This document shows positions 11,749 through 22,370 of a DNA stretch of 64,000 nucleotides, one piece after another. Position numbers and translations under genes: made by a program. Location: positions 5,297,252-5,361,251 of the forward strand of contig BSQZ01000009.1 in NCBI GenBank assembly GCA_033239005.1, written 5' to 3'. Each line of letters begins with the position of its first letter. The stretch's first letter is position 1. The notes beneath the pieces are model-generated. The model was not told the DNA's origin. It did not search any database and saw only the letters and a list, made by a program, of their open reading frames with translations. The stretch is from Lamellibrachia satsuma. Taxonomy: Eukaryota > Annelida > Polychaeta > Sabellida > Siboglinidae.

Positions 11749-13453
11749 CTAATAGTCAGATTTTTTCGTAGTCCTACTATATCTTATTTTAAAATTACAA
11801 TTTTTCTTACGGATGTTGTGACTGTGGCTAGCATTAACTTTCTGGAAGTACAGCAGAATGTTAGCAGGTAATAGACTGTTATATACCTTGTACATAAACA
11901 CCATGCTATTAAAATTCACCATGTCCTGTACTGCTAAAGTTTTCAGTTGAAAAAAAATTGGTTTAGTGTGAGACATATAGTCAGCTTGTTGACATATTCT
12001 AATAGCTCTTTTCTGAATAATATGCAAAGGATGTATTCGGCTCTTATAAGTATTGCCCCAAATTTCACAACAGTAATTTAAATATGGCATGATAAGAGTA
12101 CAATATAATGAGTACAAAGCAGAACTATTCAATAAATGTTTCACCCTGTACATTACAGATCCATTCTTTGAAATTTTATTTTTGGTGATGTTGATGTGAT
12201 CACTCCAATTCAAGTGGCGGTCAATGTGTACACCAAGAAATTTTGTAACATGCATTCTATTAATGTCCACACCATTTATACTGACCAAATGATTACCATC
12301 ACACTTTTTGTTACTGAATATCATAAAGTTTGTTTTGGCAATATTTAAAGAAAGCTTATTAACTTGAAACCAACTGCATAATTTGTCCAGTTCTTCTGAT
12401 ACTGTATTACATGTTTCTGTCAAATCATCTCCTGAATAGAAGAAATTTGTATCATCAGCAAATACAATTGATTTCATTAATGAAGACACATTGCACATAT
12501 CGTTAATATATAGGATAAACAAAGCAGGACCCAGTATAGATCCTTGCGGAACTCCACATGTTACATTCATGCACTCAGAATGTGTGTCATTAATACAAAC
12601 ATACTGGCTTCTATTCTCGAGATAGCTGCAGATCCACATATTTGCACGTCCTCTTATTCCATAATGCTCAAGTTTTTTTTACAAGAATGCTGTGGTCAAC
12701 TGTATCAAACGCCTTTTTCAAGTCAATGAATACACCAATAGTAGACTTACAATCATCAATAGAAGTAGTAATTTCCTCAACAAGCTCCATTATTGCTAGT
12801 GATGTAGACATGTTTTTTCTAAACCCATATTGGCTTTTGTACAGTATTTGTTTTTCATCAATAAATGACATCATCCTGTTGTGGAAGATCTTTTCTAGAA
12901 TTTTTGAAAACTGAGATAGTATAGATATAGGCCTGTAATTACTAAAATCATTCATTTCACCATTTTTAAATAGTGGTATAACTCGGGCCAATTTCATACC
13001 ATCTGGGAAAACACCTTTCTGTAACGAGATATTAAATATATGTTCTAGGGGTGTTACTATGTGAGGTAATATTTTCTTAACTAGGCACATATCAATATCA
13101 TCATGATCTTTAGATTTTTTGCTTTTTGTGTTTTTCACCAGATTTATGATTTCTTCTTTGGTTACAGGCTTTAGAAACAATGTGTCCTCAACCTTATCAG
13201 ATAAGTATCTTGTAAAAACATTGTTGCTTCTCGGGATTTTATTAGCCAAGGATGGCCCTATATTTACAAAAATTTTTTTGAAACAATTTGCAATATTTTT
13301 GCTGCCAGTAATTGTGGTTCCATTGCTTCTAAATTCTGTAGGGTATGTAGTTCCCTTAGTTTTTTTGTTTATGAGACTGTTTATTATTTTCCATGTTTCT
13401 TTGATGTTTCCCTTGTTTTTTTTCCAAAAGTTCTGTGTAATGTTGTTTCTCAC
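11749..13453 (-). pseudogene. LINE ORF2, reverse-transcriptase part
   Basis: Two frames (13453-12668 and 12639-11749). RT blocks seen: KLARVIPLFKNGEMNDFSNY, RPISILSQFSKILEK, SQYGFRKNMSTSLA, GVFIDLKKAFDTVDHSIL (first catalytic Asp), GVPQGSILGPALFILYIND and SIVFADDTNFFYSG (FADD box). The thumb region includes LGVHIDRHLNWSDHI, and the C-terminal NYCCEIWGNTYKSRI segment is also present. The frames are separated by one extra A in an eight-A run near 12676; seven As would keep the frame. All catalytic boxes are intact, so the inactivating damage here is minimal. Confidence 0.88.
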
Positions 13454-14432
13454 AATACCTTAGTATGCCTGTCAATTTGTTCTTATATCTTTTGAATTTT
13501 TCTTCACTGGCAGTTGATCTTCTCTTCAAGAACTGTCTGTACAGCAGATTTTTTTTCTTGCATGCTTGTTTTAATGAACTGGTCATCCATGGCTTGTCTG
13601 TCTGTTTGTTAATGGTTTTCTGATTAACGATGGGACATACTGTATTGTATATCTTTGTCAAGTTGTCAGTAAAAGTATTATACATTTCATTTACATCTTC
13701 ACTACACAGTATTTTATTCCTGTTAGTTTCTTTAAGCTTGTTCATTAGCACATTTAACTTTTGGTCATTCACTATTCTCCTTCTGTTGTAAACTACTTTG
13801 CTGCATTTGAAATGGGTGCATTCAGTTATTTGGAAAATGGGCAAATGATCACTCATATCATTTATTATTAAACCACACTGTATAATTGATGATAAGTTTG
13901 TTGTGAATATATTATCTATCAGAGTTTTCGAGTGACTTGTGATCCTAGTAGGTCTTGTTATTAAAGGGTGTAATCCAAGGCTGTACAACTGGTCAATGAA
14001 ATTGTTTGTAGCATTGTGTTTATCATACTGTAGGAGATCAACATTAAAATCGCCACACATGTAGACCGTCTTATTACGAATGTTTCTACAAACATTATTT
14101 ATGAACTCGCTCAATTGATCAAGTTCAGTGTTTGGTGCCCGATATATACAACAAATTATTACTTTTTTGCCATTTTTAAGAGTGATTTCTACAGATACTG
14201 CCTCTGCACAATTATCAATGCATTTAGACTTATTTGGTAGGTGCTTGTGTTGCAGCGAGTTGTTTATATATATAACAACTCCACCTCCCTTTTTATAAAT
14301 TCTTGAGCAGGTAAAATTTGTATAACCATCTATGTTAAAGTTATCACACATTACAGAATATTGCATTTGAACGTACCTTTTTAAAGCACACACTGCATGG
14401 GTAATCCATGACACTAGGTTAAAGATGTTCAA
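13356..14432 (-). pseudogene. LINE ORF2, endonuclease part
   Basis: 358-codon frame. Seen in order: YTNFTCSRIYKKGGGVVIYI, VIICCIYRAPNT, YMCGDFNVDLLQYD (the GDFN motif), TRPTRITSHSKTLIDNIFTT and NDMSDHLPIFQIT (the SDH motif). These are the diagnostic motifs of the exonuclease-endonuclease-phosphatase fold that nicks target DNA for target-primed reverse transcription. The N-terminal strand with the first catalytic Asn and Glu is absent. After SDH the linker carries basic segments before the RT. Near 13430 an indel moves the frame into the RT reading frame. Confidence 0.85.
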
Positions 14433-14459
14433 TTGTGACTGCTATAAAGCACAGTCCAT

Positions 14460-15163
14460 TTAAATGTACAAGTTCAGTCCCTTTATCTTCTCCTCACTCC
14501 AGCCCAGATTGAAGAGGTCGTCCGGTGTTTCCACGATTCTCTTCAACTCTTTGCCGTTCTCTGTTGTGATGCAGAAGATCCTGCCGTCGATAGTCCACAC
14601 GTTTCTAATGGTCGGATCATTTCTTAACACTCTTGTCAGCTTCGCGCGGAAGGGTGTTAGATCATCGTTCAGGAACACGCCCTTTCGGTTGAGATCCCTC
14701 AGTCGTCTCTTGTTTTTCATGAATGCAGTATTCATGTCGCGCCGAACAAATTTGACTATGATGGGTTTGGCAGTTCCCTGTCGTCCTGGAAGTCGGTGGC
14801 TGACACTGATGTCATTCGGCGTTAGAGTAACGCCGATATCCGCAGCCAGTTGCTTGACGATGTCGTTCGTGTTTTCGTCTTCTGACTCTGGTATGCCGGA
14901 AATTCTGACGGAATCTCTACGGCTATATTGATTCTGGCGGTCTAACTCTCGAATTTCAATAGTTGGACCTCATTCCTCAGATTGTTCACTTCACTTTGTT
15001 TCGCATTTGATTCGCAGATCTGTGCCACTGCGGTTTCCGTCGCGTTAACGACCGCTTTCACCAACAGCGGCTCTATGGCAGAGATCACCTGGGCGATAAT
15101 GCGGGTAGATCCAATATTGTCATAATTGTACGCCAAAAAATGCAGATTGTAGTAAAGAAACAT
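14460..15163 (-). pseudogene. LINE ORF1 (nucleic-acid-binding protein), frameshifted
   Basis: The first part reads as a heptad-rich coiled coil (VNNLRNEVQLLKFES). Shifting one frame continues directly into RELDRQNQYSRRDSVRISGI, then GIPESEDENTNDIVKQLA, SVSHRLPGRQGTAKPIIVKF, MNTAFMKNKRRLRDL and a C-terminal TIDGRIFC block. This is the layout of LINE ORF1 proteins with a Transposase_22-like RNA-binding domain that coats LINE RNA. A single indel near 14945 separates the coiled coil from the RNA-binding part. The protein ends just before ORF2. Confidence 0.8.
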
Positions 15164-15232
15164 TCATAAAACGATGATGACGATGATGATGATGAAAATG
15201 TGATTTGTTTTTTTCTTCAGAATACTACAGAC

Positions 15233-15403
15233 ATGGAGTTTACATTACCTCCGCTGCAAGCGCCGAGGGTCGTCCAGGAGGACTCCATTGCAGATGTTAC
15301 CCCTCAACCCAACGCGTCCGAAACCGAGGACAACGGTGACCCGGTTTACGAACTCCTGGAGGACTCCTCCATCCGAGGAAAGATAGGCAATTCCACACTG
15401 TAG
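15233..15403 (+). CDS. Small acidic ORF, possible truncated FLYWCH-type element
   Basis: A 56-codon frame starts MEFTLPPLQAPRVVQEDS and ends PVYELLEDSSIRGKIGNSTL, following a TTTCTTCAG acceptor-like site. Codon use is more GC-rich than the flanks. The 'YE..E..S.RGK' end resembles the beginning of FLYWCH zinc fingers found at the N terminus of MULE-type transposases, but the cysteines are not present, so this is a weak guess. It sits just upstream of the 5' end of the minus-strand LINE and could be a target gene fragment interrupted by it. Confidence 0.25.
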   Translation: MEFTLPPLQAPRVVQEDSIADVTPQPNASETEDNGDPVYELLEDSSIRGKIGNSTL

Positions 15404-15985
<582 letters not shown>

Positions 15986-16082
15986 CGTGTATTACATACA
16001 TTGTACTAAGGATTCATTGTACATTTATTATACATAAGGATTTATTATACATTGTATTAAGGAATATATATTGTGATTATGA

Positions 16083-16090
<8 letters not shown>

Positions 16091-16174
<84 letters not shown>
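16091..16174. repeat. (TA)n microsatellite
   Basis: About 84 bases of TA dinucleotides. The flanks of this and the previous array share a 'GTATTAAGGAT..' sequence (16010, 16050, 16190), so the spacer itself is a degenerate duplication. Confidence 0.95.
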
Positions 16175-16177
<3 letters not shown>

Positions 16178-16679
16178 CTATTTTAGATTGTATTAAGGAT
16201 TTCATATTGTGATTACCATTTAATTGTACTGTGTGGTATATGGTTATAGTAGCAATTTTATATAATTTCTAATTCTTTCTTGGTTCCCATCTTTGCTGTT
16301 ATTTTTTCTTTAATTTATTTGCATAGGTTACGTCACGACATTTATGTATTGATTTGGAGGGAATTATAAATAAAAATAGAAACTTTCTACATTATGCCTT
16401 TTGTCTTCTTCTGCAAACTAGCCACGATTCCGAGTCGAAACATTGTCCCACTCGAATAACAAAAATAAATATATATCTACATTATATCCAACAACTGTCT
16501 ATACATAATATATATATACTATGATATCAGTACAAATTACGGCAACGGACTGTACATACTAATGAAATGTTACTTATAACTGATGAATTAAAATGGCTAC
16601 ATTTAACACGCAGATTTTGCCGATGATAATTTATAGTTTTTATTTAAATATGTCGGACATAACTATAATAAAAAGGCCC

Positions 16680-17112
16680 GTTATAGATACAGGCCGAGAT
16701 CGCTGTCATATAAGTAAGTCCGACCATGCAATAGTGAACATTATTGAGTCGATTATATAGCAGTTATCACAATACATAACACACAGTTTTATTTTACAAA
16801 CACTTATTTCTGGCCAACATCACTCCCTCAAACAGGCCGAGATCACTGACTAGACAAGAAGAAGTTTTATTTAACGTCCGTTTTTATAGAAAATTACAGG
16901 CCGAGATCACTGCCGCACAGGCCGAGTTCACTGTCGGGCACTTATTTCTTACCAACATCACGCCGCCAAACAGGCCGAGATCACTAGCTATACAGGCCGA
17001 GATCACTGCTGTACAGGCCGAATTCACTGCCGCACAGGCCGAGGTCACTGGCCGAGTTCACCAAAACAGGCCGAGATCACTCAGGCCGAGATCCCGAAAG
17101 GCCGAAATCACT
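16680..17112. repeat. Cluster of ~12 copies of a CAGGCCGAGATCACTG motif
   Basis: The 16-base motif, with variants GAGTTCACTG, GAATTCACTG and GAGGTCACTG, recurs near 16691, 16832, 16899, 16917, 16970, 16993, 17013, 17033, 17050, 17066, 17080 and 17098. All copies are in one orientation. Spacing is irregular: from abutting to about 20 bp between most neighbours, and over 100 bp on the left. Two copies are embedded in a longer repeated block beginning CACTTATTTCT and ending AAACAGGCCGAGATCACT (about 16800 and 16938). It is not a classic tandem array and matches no family I know. Confidence 0.85.
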
Positions 17113-17345
17113 GTGAACCGAGCGGAAGGTTGTCGCCATTCGATTTTGATTTGGTGCCTTTCGTTGCGTCGCTTGTCTTGACGTTTTTTCAATGCGTCAC
17201 TAACAGCTTTCTCCACCTGTGCGTGTACGGATATTTCGTGAACTTCTGTATCAGTTTCTACAAGGTTCTCGAAGCGATTCGCATTTTTTTTTCTATTCTT
17301 TCTCGTGTCATCTCTCGACTGCCCTACATTACTTGCCGCCATTTT
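17058..17345 (-). pseudogene. Basic ORF fused in frame behind a Gypsy relic
   Basis: The frame starts at an internal ATG (MAASNVGQSRDDTRKNRKK), followed by an acidic then basic helical stretch with VEKAVSDALKKRQDKRRNERH, and ends inside the short-motif cluster. Composition (polar, coiled-coil-prone) would suit the start of a LINE ORF1, but there is no diagnostic motif. It follows an eight-A run directly after the Gypsy protease DTGS and is read in the same frame. Confidence 0.4.
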
Positions 17346-17690
17346 TTTTACTTTCGATCCAGTATCAATAATTAGTGTCACCATTGACATTGTGTCAGCC
17401 AGTTGCAGACTGCATGTTTTGAACGGCTTAAATGCACTGGTTACTGGATGGACTGAGAGCACAAATGGTGCAGATTCATTTGGCTGTTGTATTTGACCGT
17501 TGGCACTCACCTTTCTGGAAGATCTGCAACACTTCGCAAAGTGATTCATTTTTTAGCACAGCCGGCAAGTTTTCGCTCTGGCAGGACATTTCGCGCTGCA
17601 TGTCGCGTGTGAACTGTAACCAGACGGCCACTTGGACTTCGCCCAGACCGCTTGAACCTTAGGCGTTTCAAACTTGGTACTGTCCGCCAT
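17346..17690 (-). pseudogene. Ty3/Gypsy gag zinc knuckle and protease start
   Basis: On the minus strand from MADSTKFETPKVQAVWAKSK the frame carries a degenerate knuckle (CSAKCPARAKTCRLC), one stop or frameshift, and then MNHFAKCCRSSRKV, the classic second CCHC knuckle of invertebrate Gypsy gag. About 50 residues later it reaches MVTLIIDTGSKV, the aspartic-protease active site. The sequence then leaves the Gypsy family abruptly. The relic is therefore truncated within pol and at its 5' end, where a + strand LINE fragment abuts near 17690. Confidence 0.75.
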
Positions 17691-18145
17691 GTTTGCAGAC
17701 GATACAAAACTATATGCAGCACTTACAGACGAGGTCAACTCCCTATCTCAATGCAAGAAGACCTAGCAAATCTACAAGACTGGTCTACAACAATGCAGAT
17801 GAAATTTCATCCTGACAAATGTCGTGTTTTCCATCTCGGACGCACAAACCCACAAAACCCATACCATTTGAACACGGACAGCGGAGACAGGTGCAAGCTC
17901 GATGCGGTAATCTCAGAACTCTTTTGACTAACAATTTACCAACAACTCAAGTTCTCTGACCACATAAAGGACGGTGTCAAGAAGGCCAACCGAGTGCTAG
18001 GATGCATAGCAAGAGCTTTCCGTCATCTCAATAATGATACCTTATGATGCTGTACAAAGCAATGGTGAGGCCACATCTCGAATATGCATTATGTGTCTGG
18101 TCCCCTCACATGAAAAAATATGTCATTAAGGCCTCAATTCAGACA
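17691..18145 (+). mobile_element. LINE RT C-terminal fragment
   Basis: Reading + with several frame changes: FADDTKLYAALTDEV (FADD box), LQDWSTTMQMKFHPDKCRVF, LKFSDHIKDGVKKANRVLG, and AMVRPHLEYALCVWSPHMKK. These are the palm-to-thumb blocks of CR1-like reverse transcriptases. It is truncated on both sides and has in-frame stops. Confidence 0.85.
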
Positions 18146-19474
18146 TTCGGTGGTACCAATAGGTCTGTGCTTGTGGTTTTTTTACTGCTTGGCAGTAAAG
18201 CTTTGCTATTGCTAAAATTTTAGTTGGTTTACCTTGATGTGTTCAGATTCTGGGCGCATACATAAGTAGCCAATTAAAATCTCATCCGGGCATTTATATC
18301 TGGACAATGATCCCTGATTGGCTGCCGGCGCTTCACCCGGTAACGCCTACAGAAATTTAGTCGTTACGAGTTGCACGTGCTATCGACAGGGCAAGAGTCG
18401 TTAAATTTAGAATTTGCCCTGAAAGAAAAACAGCTTGCCTGCATCCAGAACACTGCTGATGGACGTGATGTGATGGGAATACTTCCTACAGGGTGCACAA
18501 ACAATTCTTCCTCGTGTACTTGATGATACGTAATTCCGTCACAGAAAGTTCCAACAGATTTATCTGCCAGGGATAGTGTAGTACTACTGCCACTCCTGGT
18601 TAGCGAGGATGGTTCCCGGGGGGATGGTTAATATCCTACAGGCACCTTGTGCTTTCTATGAACGTATCAGTGTACAAAGTAGTGCCGCCTAGCGGGAACA
18701 TGTTGTATCTAGTTTATATGGTGGCGACCCCGTTTAGATTACACCCAATTAATTCCTGTTTAATTCCGGTTTTGTTACCCTGATACAGTTCTGTATTTTG
18801 GGTATAGAGAAAATAATGTTCACAACTGACCAACCTCCAGCGACAAACCAGAGCTATACAATAAATTTTGTCAAATCTTTCGTAATTCTTTTTTGGCTGC
18901 GTAGACTGACTGCACTTAGTTATACTGTTGTCCCGCTTGTTAAACCTCGGCTTAGGCTAGGGACATGGTTTTTTTTTTATAGATATGTGCCACTAAAAAT
19001 ATGTAACACTGATCCTTACCATAACCATCGTCATCTTTCTGACTTGTCGTCTGCTATCTAGAAAGCAAATCGCCCCAATCAACTAAGCATCTAGCGGATG
19101 GACGGGGAACTAACCAGCGCGCGCGATGTGATTTCAAACCCGCGAAGCATCTACGACTAGGGATAGGAAGTGTAGATTTGTGTCTTGCGGAAGAAATTTC
19201 GTATTGTAATGTATCGGTAAGATATGAAGTTAACTAATTATAAATATATTCATGCAGACCTCTTACAATTATATGGATAATCTCAGAAATACAGCGCTAG
19301 GATACGTTTCTGTCTAACATAAAAGCTTGCTGTAAATGAATTCGAAGACGGCTAAAATATCGCCCACTTCACTTGGCTACACGTTTACTGATATTATGGG
19401 CTATTGCCAATTACATTAGATTTGGTGATCTAGGGACATCACAGATTACTGTGGGCTAATATTCTTCTCAAGTG
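18146..19474. other. Unassigned, possible solo-LTR remnant
   Basis: No gene recognised. A TTTATATGGTGGCGACCCCG segment at about 18713-18732 resembles the LTR end/primer-binding junction of some invertebrate Gypsy elements, but I could not define the other LTR end. A GC-rich GCGCGCGATG patch lies near 19120 and could be an upstream NUP35 promoter or untranslated exon; nothing proves it. Confidence 0.25.
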
Positions 19475-19625
19475 CGGAGCGGTGGTCTAATGGTTAAAGA
19501 TGTCGATTGAGAGGACAGTGGTTTAGCACCAAACGTTTGGTTTGGTACCTTGAATGGGTTTGGCCTTTGGCTTTGCTTCGGGCAGGTGGCCTGCTGGCTC
19601 ATATATAGCCCCCCCCCCAATCAAT
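19475..19625 (+). mobile_element. tRNA-type SINE head
   Basis: GCGGAGCGGTGGTCTAATGG followed by TTAAAGATGTCGATTGAGAGG has the A-box pattern of a tRNA-derived promoter, and GTGGTTTAGCACC lies at the B-box distance but is mutated from the GGTTCGAATCC consensus. A run of Cs closes it. It is not the same family as the SINEs at 8.7 and 45.8 kb. Confidence 0.5.
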
Positions 19626-19779
19626 AGTTATGGTAGTAGTATTGATATTTTGTTTTAAAATTGTTTACTGTTAGTGCATTGACACAGTCGCTTGGTATTC
19701 CATGGATTTCACCTCCATCATTTCACAGCTTGAGCAATTTAACCTCACTTTGGTCTTTGCCTGTGTCTTTTCTTACAGG

Positions 19780-21900
19780 TCTTCTGTTCTGGCTGTTAGG
19801 CTGTACTGCCTCTTATGCCAGCTCTCGCATTTATTGTCAGTTCAGATTGAGCGCATGCGTCTGACGGTTTCCAGGATAGGGGTGGGGCAGTGTAATCTAG
19901 TTTGATTGAATGGTTTTGCCATAACTTGTCTATTTTCCTCTCAAAAGATTGTACTGATGGAGCCCCTACCACAGACTGTGGGAGGCTGTTCCATACATCT
20001 GTGCATCGGTGTATAAATGAGTTTTGTTATGTTTAATCGACATCTTTCTTTAAATATTTTTAGGTGGTGCCCTCTCGTATCCGATTCATTGTCCCTCAAT
20101 GTCACAAAAATGGTTGAGACAGCTGCATCATATTTCTCTGTTAGGATTTTATATAGTTCAATCATGTCTCCTCTGAGGTGACGGTATGCTAAAGTTGGTA
20201 ATTTCAGTTTCCGTAAATGTTTTTTATACTCAATGTCTTTGAATCCAGGAATTAATTTGGTTGCTTTATGTTGAACATTTTCAAAAGATGTGATATGCTT
20301 CCTTAGATGTGGAGACCATATTTTATTAGCATATTCGATATGTGGGCGGATAAGAGACTTAAAATTTTTAGAAAAACACTGCTCATTCATGTGATCGAAA
20401 GTTCAGTGAATTATCCCGATAAGCGAATTGGCTTTTTTTTTCTGACATGTGCCTCAAAGTTAAAGTTAAGTGATGAATCGAAAGTGACTCCGATATCTTT
20501 CACCTTGTCTGTGCTTGTAATTGTTATGTGTTCAGGTCCCAGTGTGTATCCGTTGTTTCTTATGTTTGATAGTCCGATTCTCATATGGCTGCATTTATTT
20601 GGTTGAAATTTTAAGAGTGATGTGTGAACACTGGTTCGACAAGGATTAGATCTTGTTGCAAACTTGTGCAGTCCTCTTCAATGTAGATTGCATGGAATAC
20701 CTTCATATCGTCTGCGAATAGGAATAGCTCAGAGCTCTTAATAACTTCTGGTAAATCATTTATAAAGATCACAAATAGCAGAGTGCCAATCACTGATCCT
20801 TGTGGTGTACCACTGGTGACCTCCTGCCAAGATGAGAATGAGTTGTTAACTCTAACGTGTTGACTTCTGTGAGACAGCATAGCTGCAACCCAGTCTAGAA
20901 TTTTTCCATTGATTCCATAGGTCTGGAGTTTCCCTACAAGTTGACGATGTGGAACCTTGTCAAACGCTTTCATAAAGTCACAGTAAACTACATCTATACA
21001 TCCACCATTTTCTAGTGTCTCTGTCCAGGAGTCAAGCACTTTTAGTAGTTGAAGAACTGTGGAGCAACCCTTAATAAAACCAAATTGTTTGTCACTCAAC
21101 GGGTCATTATCTTTCATGTGTTCAGTGATAGTGTCTCTGATTATTTGCTCTAATATTTTTCCTGCTATGCTGATTAGACTGACTGGCCTGTAGTTCTGCG
21201 CTTGATTTTTGTTGCCTTTCTTCTGAATTGCGGATACGTTTGCTATTTTCCAGTCTGTCGGTAACACGCTGGGACATCTCCCTTGTGATTAGAAAATTCT
21301 GCCTCCTAGTCTTCCATTTTGGTGTAATCTCCTTTGTCGTATTTATAAAAAGTTTTGCTGATTGGCTCATAGGTTGGAGTGCAGTTAAGAACCACCTTGA
21401 TAACAGAGTGGTCACTTTTACCTTGTCCTGAGGCTGTCTCGATTGTTGAGATCGCTGTATCGTCATTTGTGAGGGCAAGGTCCAGGAGCGATGGTTCATT
21501 GTTACCTCTGCCTCTAGTGGGTTCTGTAACGTGTTACATCAATTAACAGTCTCAAAGTTTTTCTAAAAATTTAAATTCCTTATCCTCAGTACTTGTTGCT
21601 GTAGTTGATTTTGTTTCCCAATTAATCATAGGGTAGTTGAAGTCTCCAAGTAGCAGAACATGGGAAAAAAATTTTCATTTATTTTGTCAAGTAGTTTGTT
21701 AAGGTTGTCATTGTTCTCAGTGGTGCTGCTGGGGCTTCTATAAAAGGAGCCTATGAGAAGGGTGTTTTTCCCTTTCAATTTCAACGTGCAAAATTGTGCT
21801 TCATTAAAGTCAACGTCAAATTGGTGTACTTGAAACGGCAATGATTTGTGTGAAACAGCAATGATTTGTCTTTGGGAAGATACACTAAAAACCATTGGTC
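19780..21900 (-). mobile_element. 5'-truncated CR1-like LINE
   Basis: Minus-strand relic in several frames. An endonuclease core (FYRSPSSTTENND, 21895-21626) comes first. The RT follows (21267-20611) with KKGNKNQAQNYRPVSLISI, KQFGFIKGCSTVLQLL, CDFMKAFDKVPHRQLVGKL, SGTPQGSVIGTLLFVIFIND and ELFLFADDMKVFHAI. The C-terminal domain (20390-19941) shows IRPHIEYANKIWSPHLRKH and LPTLAYRHLRGDMIELYKI. This is the same family as the LINE at 46.8-49.25 kb. Stops and frameshifts inactivate it. The 5' end stops within the endonuclease. Confidence 0.88.
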
Positions 21901-22244
21901 CCTTCTATCTGGTGCCTGTGCCAGGGGAAGTAAAAGATCTCACGCAGGGAAATGGAAAAAACCCTGTCATGAACTCATTAATTTTAGAGAGGGAAAACTT
22001 TGAAAATACACCACTCCTATGTTAGCCCAATGCATGGCTGTTTGTAGTTAAATGCCAGAAGTCATAAATAAGCCCAAAGTTTGCATGTTTATTTGGAAGG
22101 TGTGTATTGTTTGGCAACAATGCAAATGGACAGCAGCCCAAAAATACAATGTAGTATTCACAGGCATAAAATTTTCTATTTATTTAACAGACGGTCGAGA
22201 CTGAAATCTAAGTGTAAATGTTACAACATTTCAGGTCAGAGGGC

Positions 22245-22370
22245 ATGGCAAATGTGGAGCCGATGTTACTGGGATCCCCAATCAGTCCTTCAGGCATGAA
22301 CACGTCCACCTCCCAGAGTCCCTTTCTGCCAGCCTACCTCATGGGAGAGCCGGCCCCGATGGCTCAGTCG
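22245..22370 (+). CDS. NUP35: NUP35 coding exon 1
   Basis: Starts MANVEPMLLGSPISPSGMN, matching the vertebrate 'EPMMLGSPTSP' start region; ends phase 0 at donor GTAAGA. The acceptor TTTCAG at 22229-22234 precedes ten bases of 5' UTR. Confidence 0.93.

Larger units (their letters stand above)
11281..15200 (-). mobile_element. Nearly full-length CR1/Jockey-superfamily LINE
   Basis: Minus-strand non-LTR retrotransposon of about 3.9 kb. From its 5' end it shows a coiled coil plus Transposase_22-like ORF1 (15163-14460), a short PHD-like cysteine segment (MDYPCSVCFKK, about 14410), an AP endonuclease lacking its N-terminal part (14432-13356), a reverse transcriptase (13453-11749) and a ~470-bp 3' UTR. 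The UTR ends in an AATTC/TTGAA-rich tail at 11281-11310. Few mutations break the frames, so the copy is fairly young. The endonuclease truncation suggests an internal deletion. Confidence 0.88.

Noticed and set aside
14464..14931. 155-codon + strand ORF
   Set aside because: Antisense shadow of LINE ORF1.
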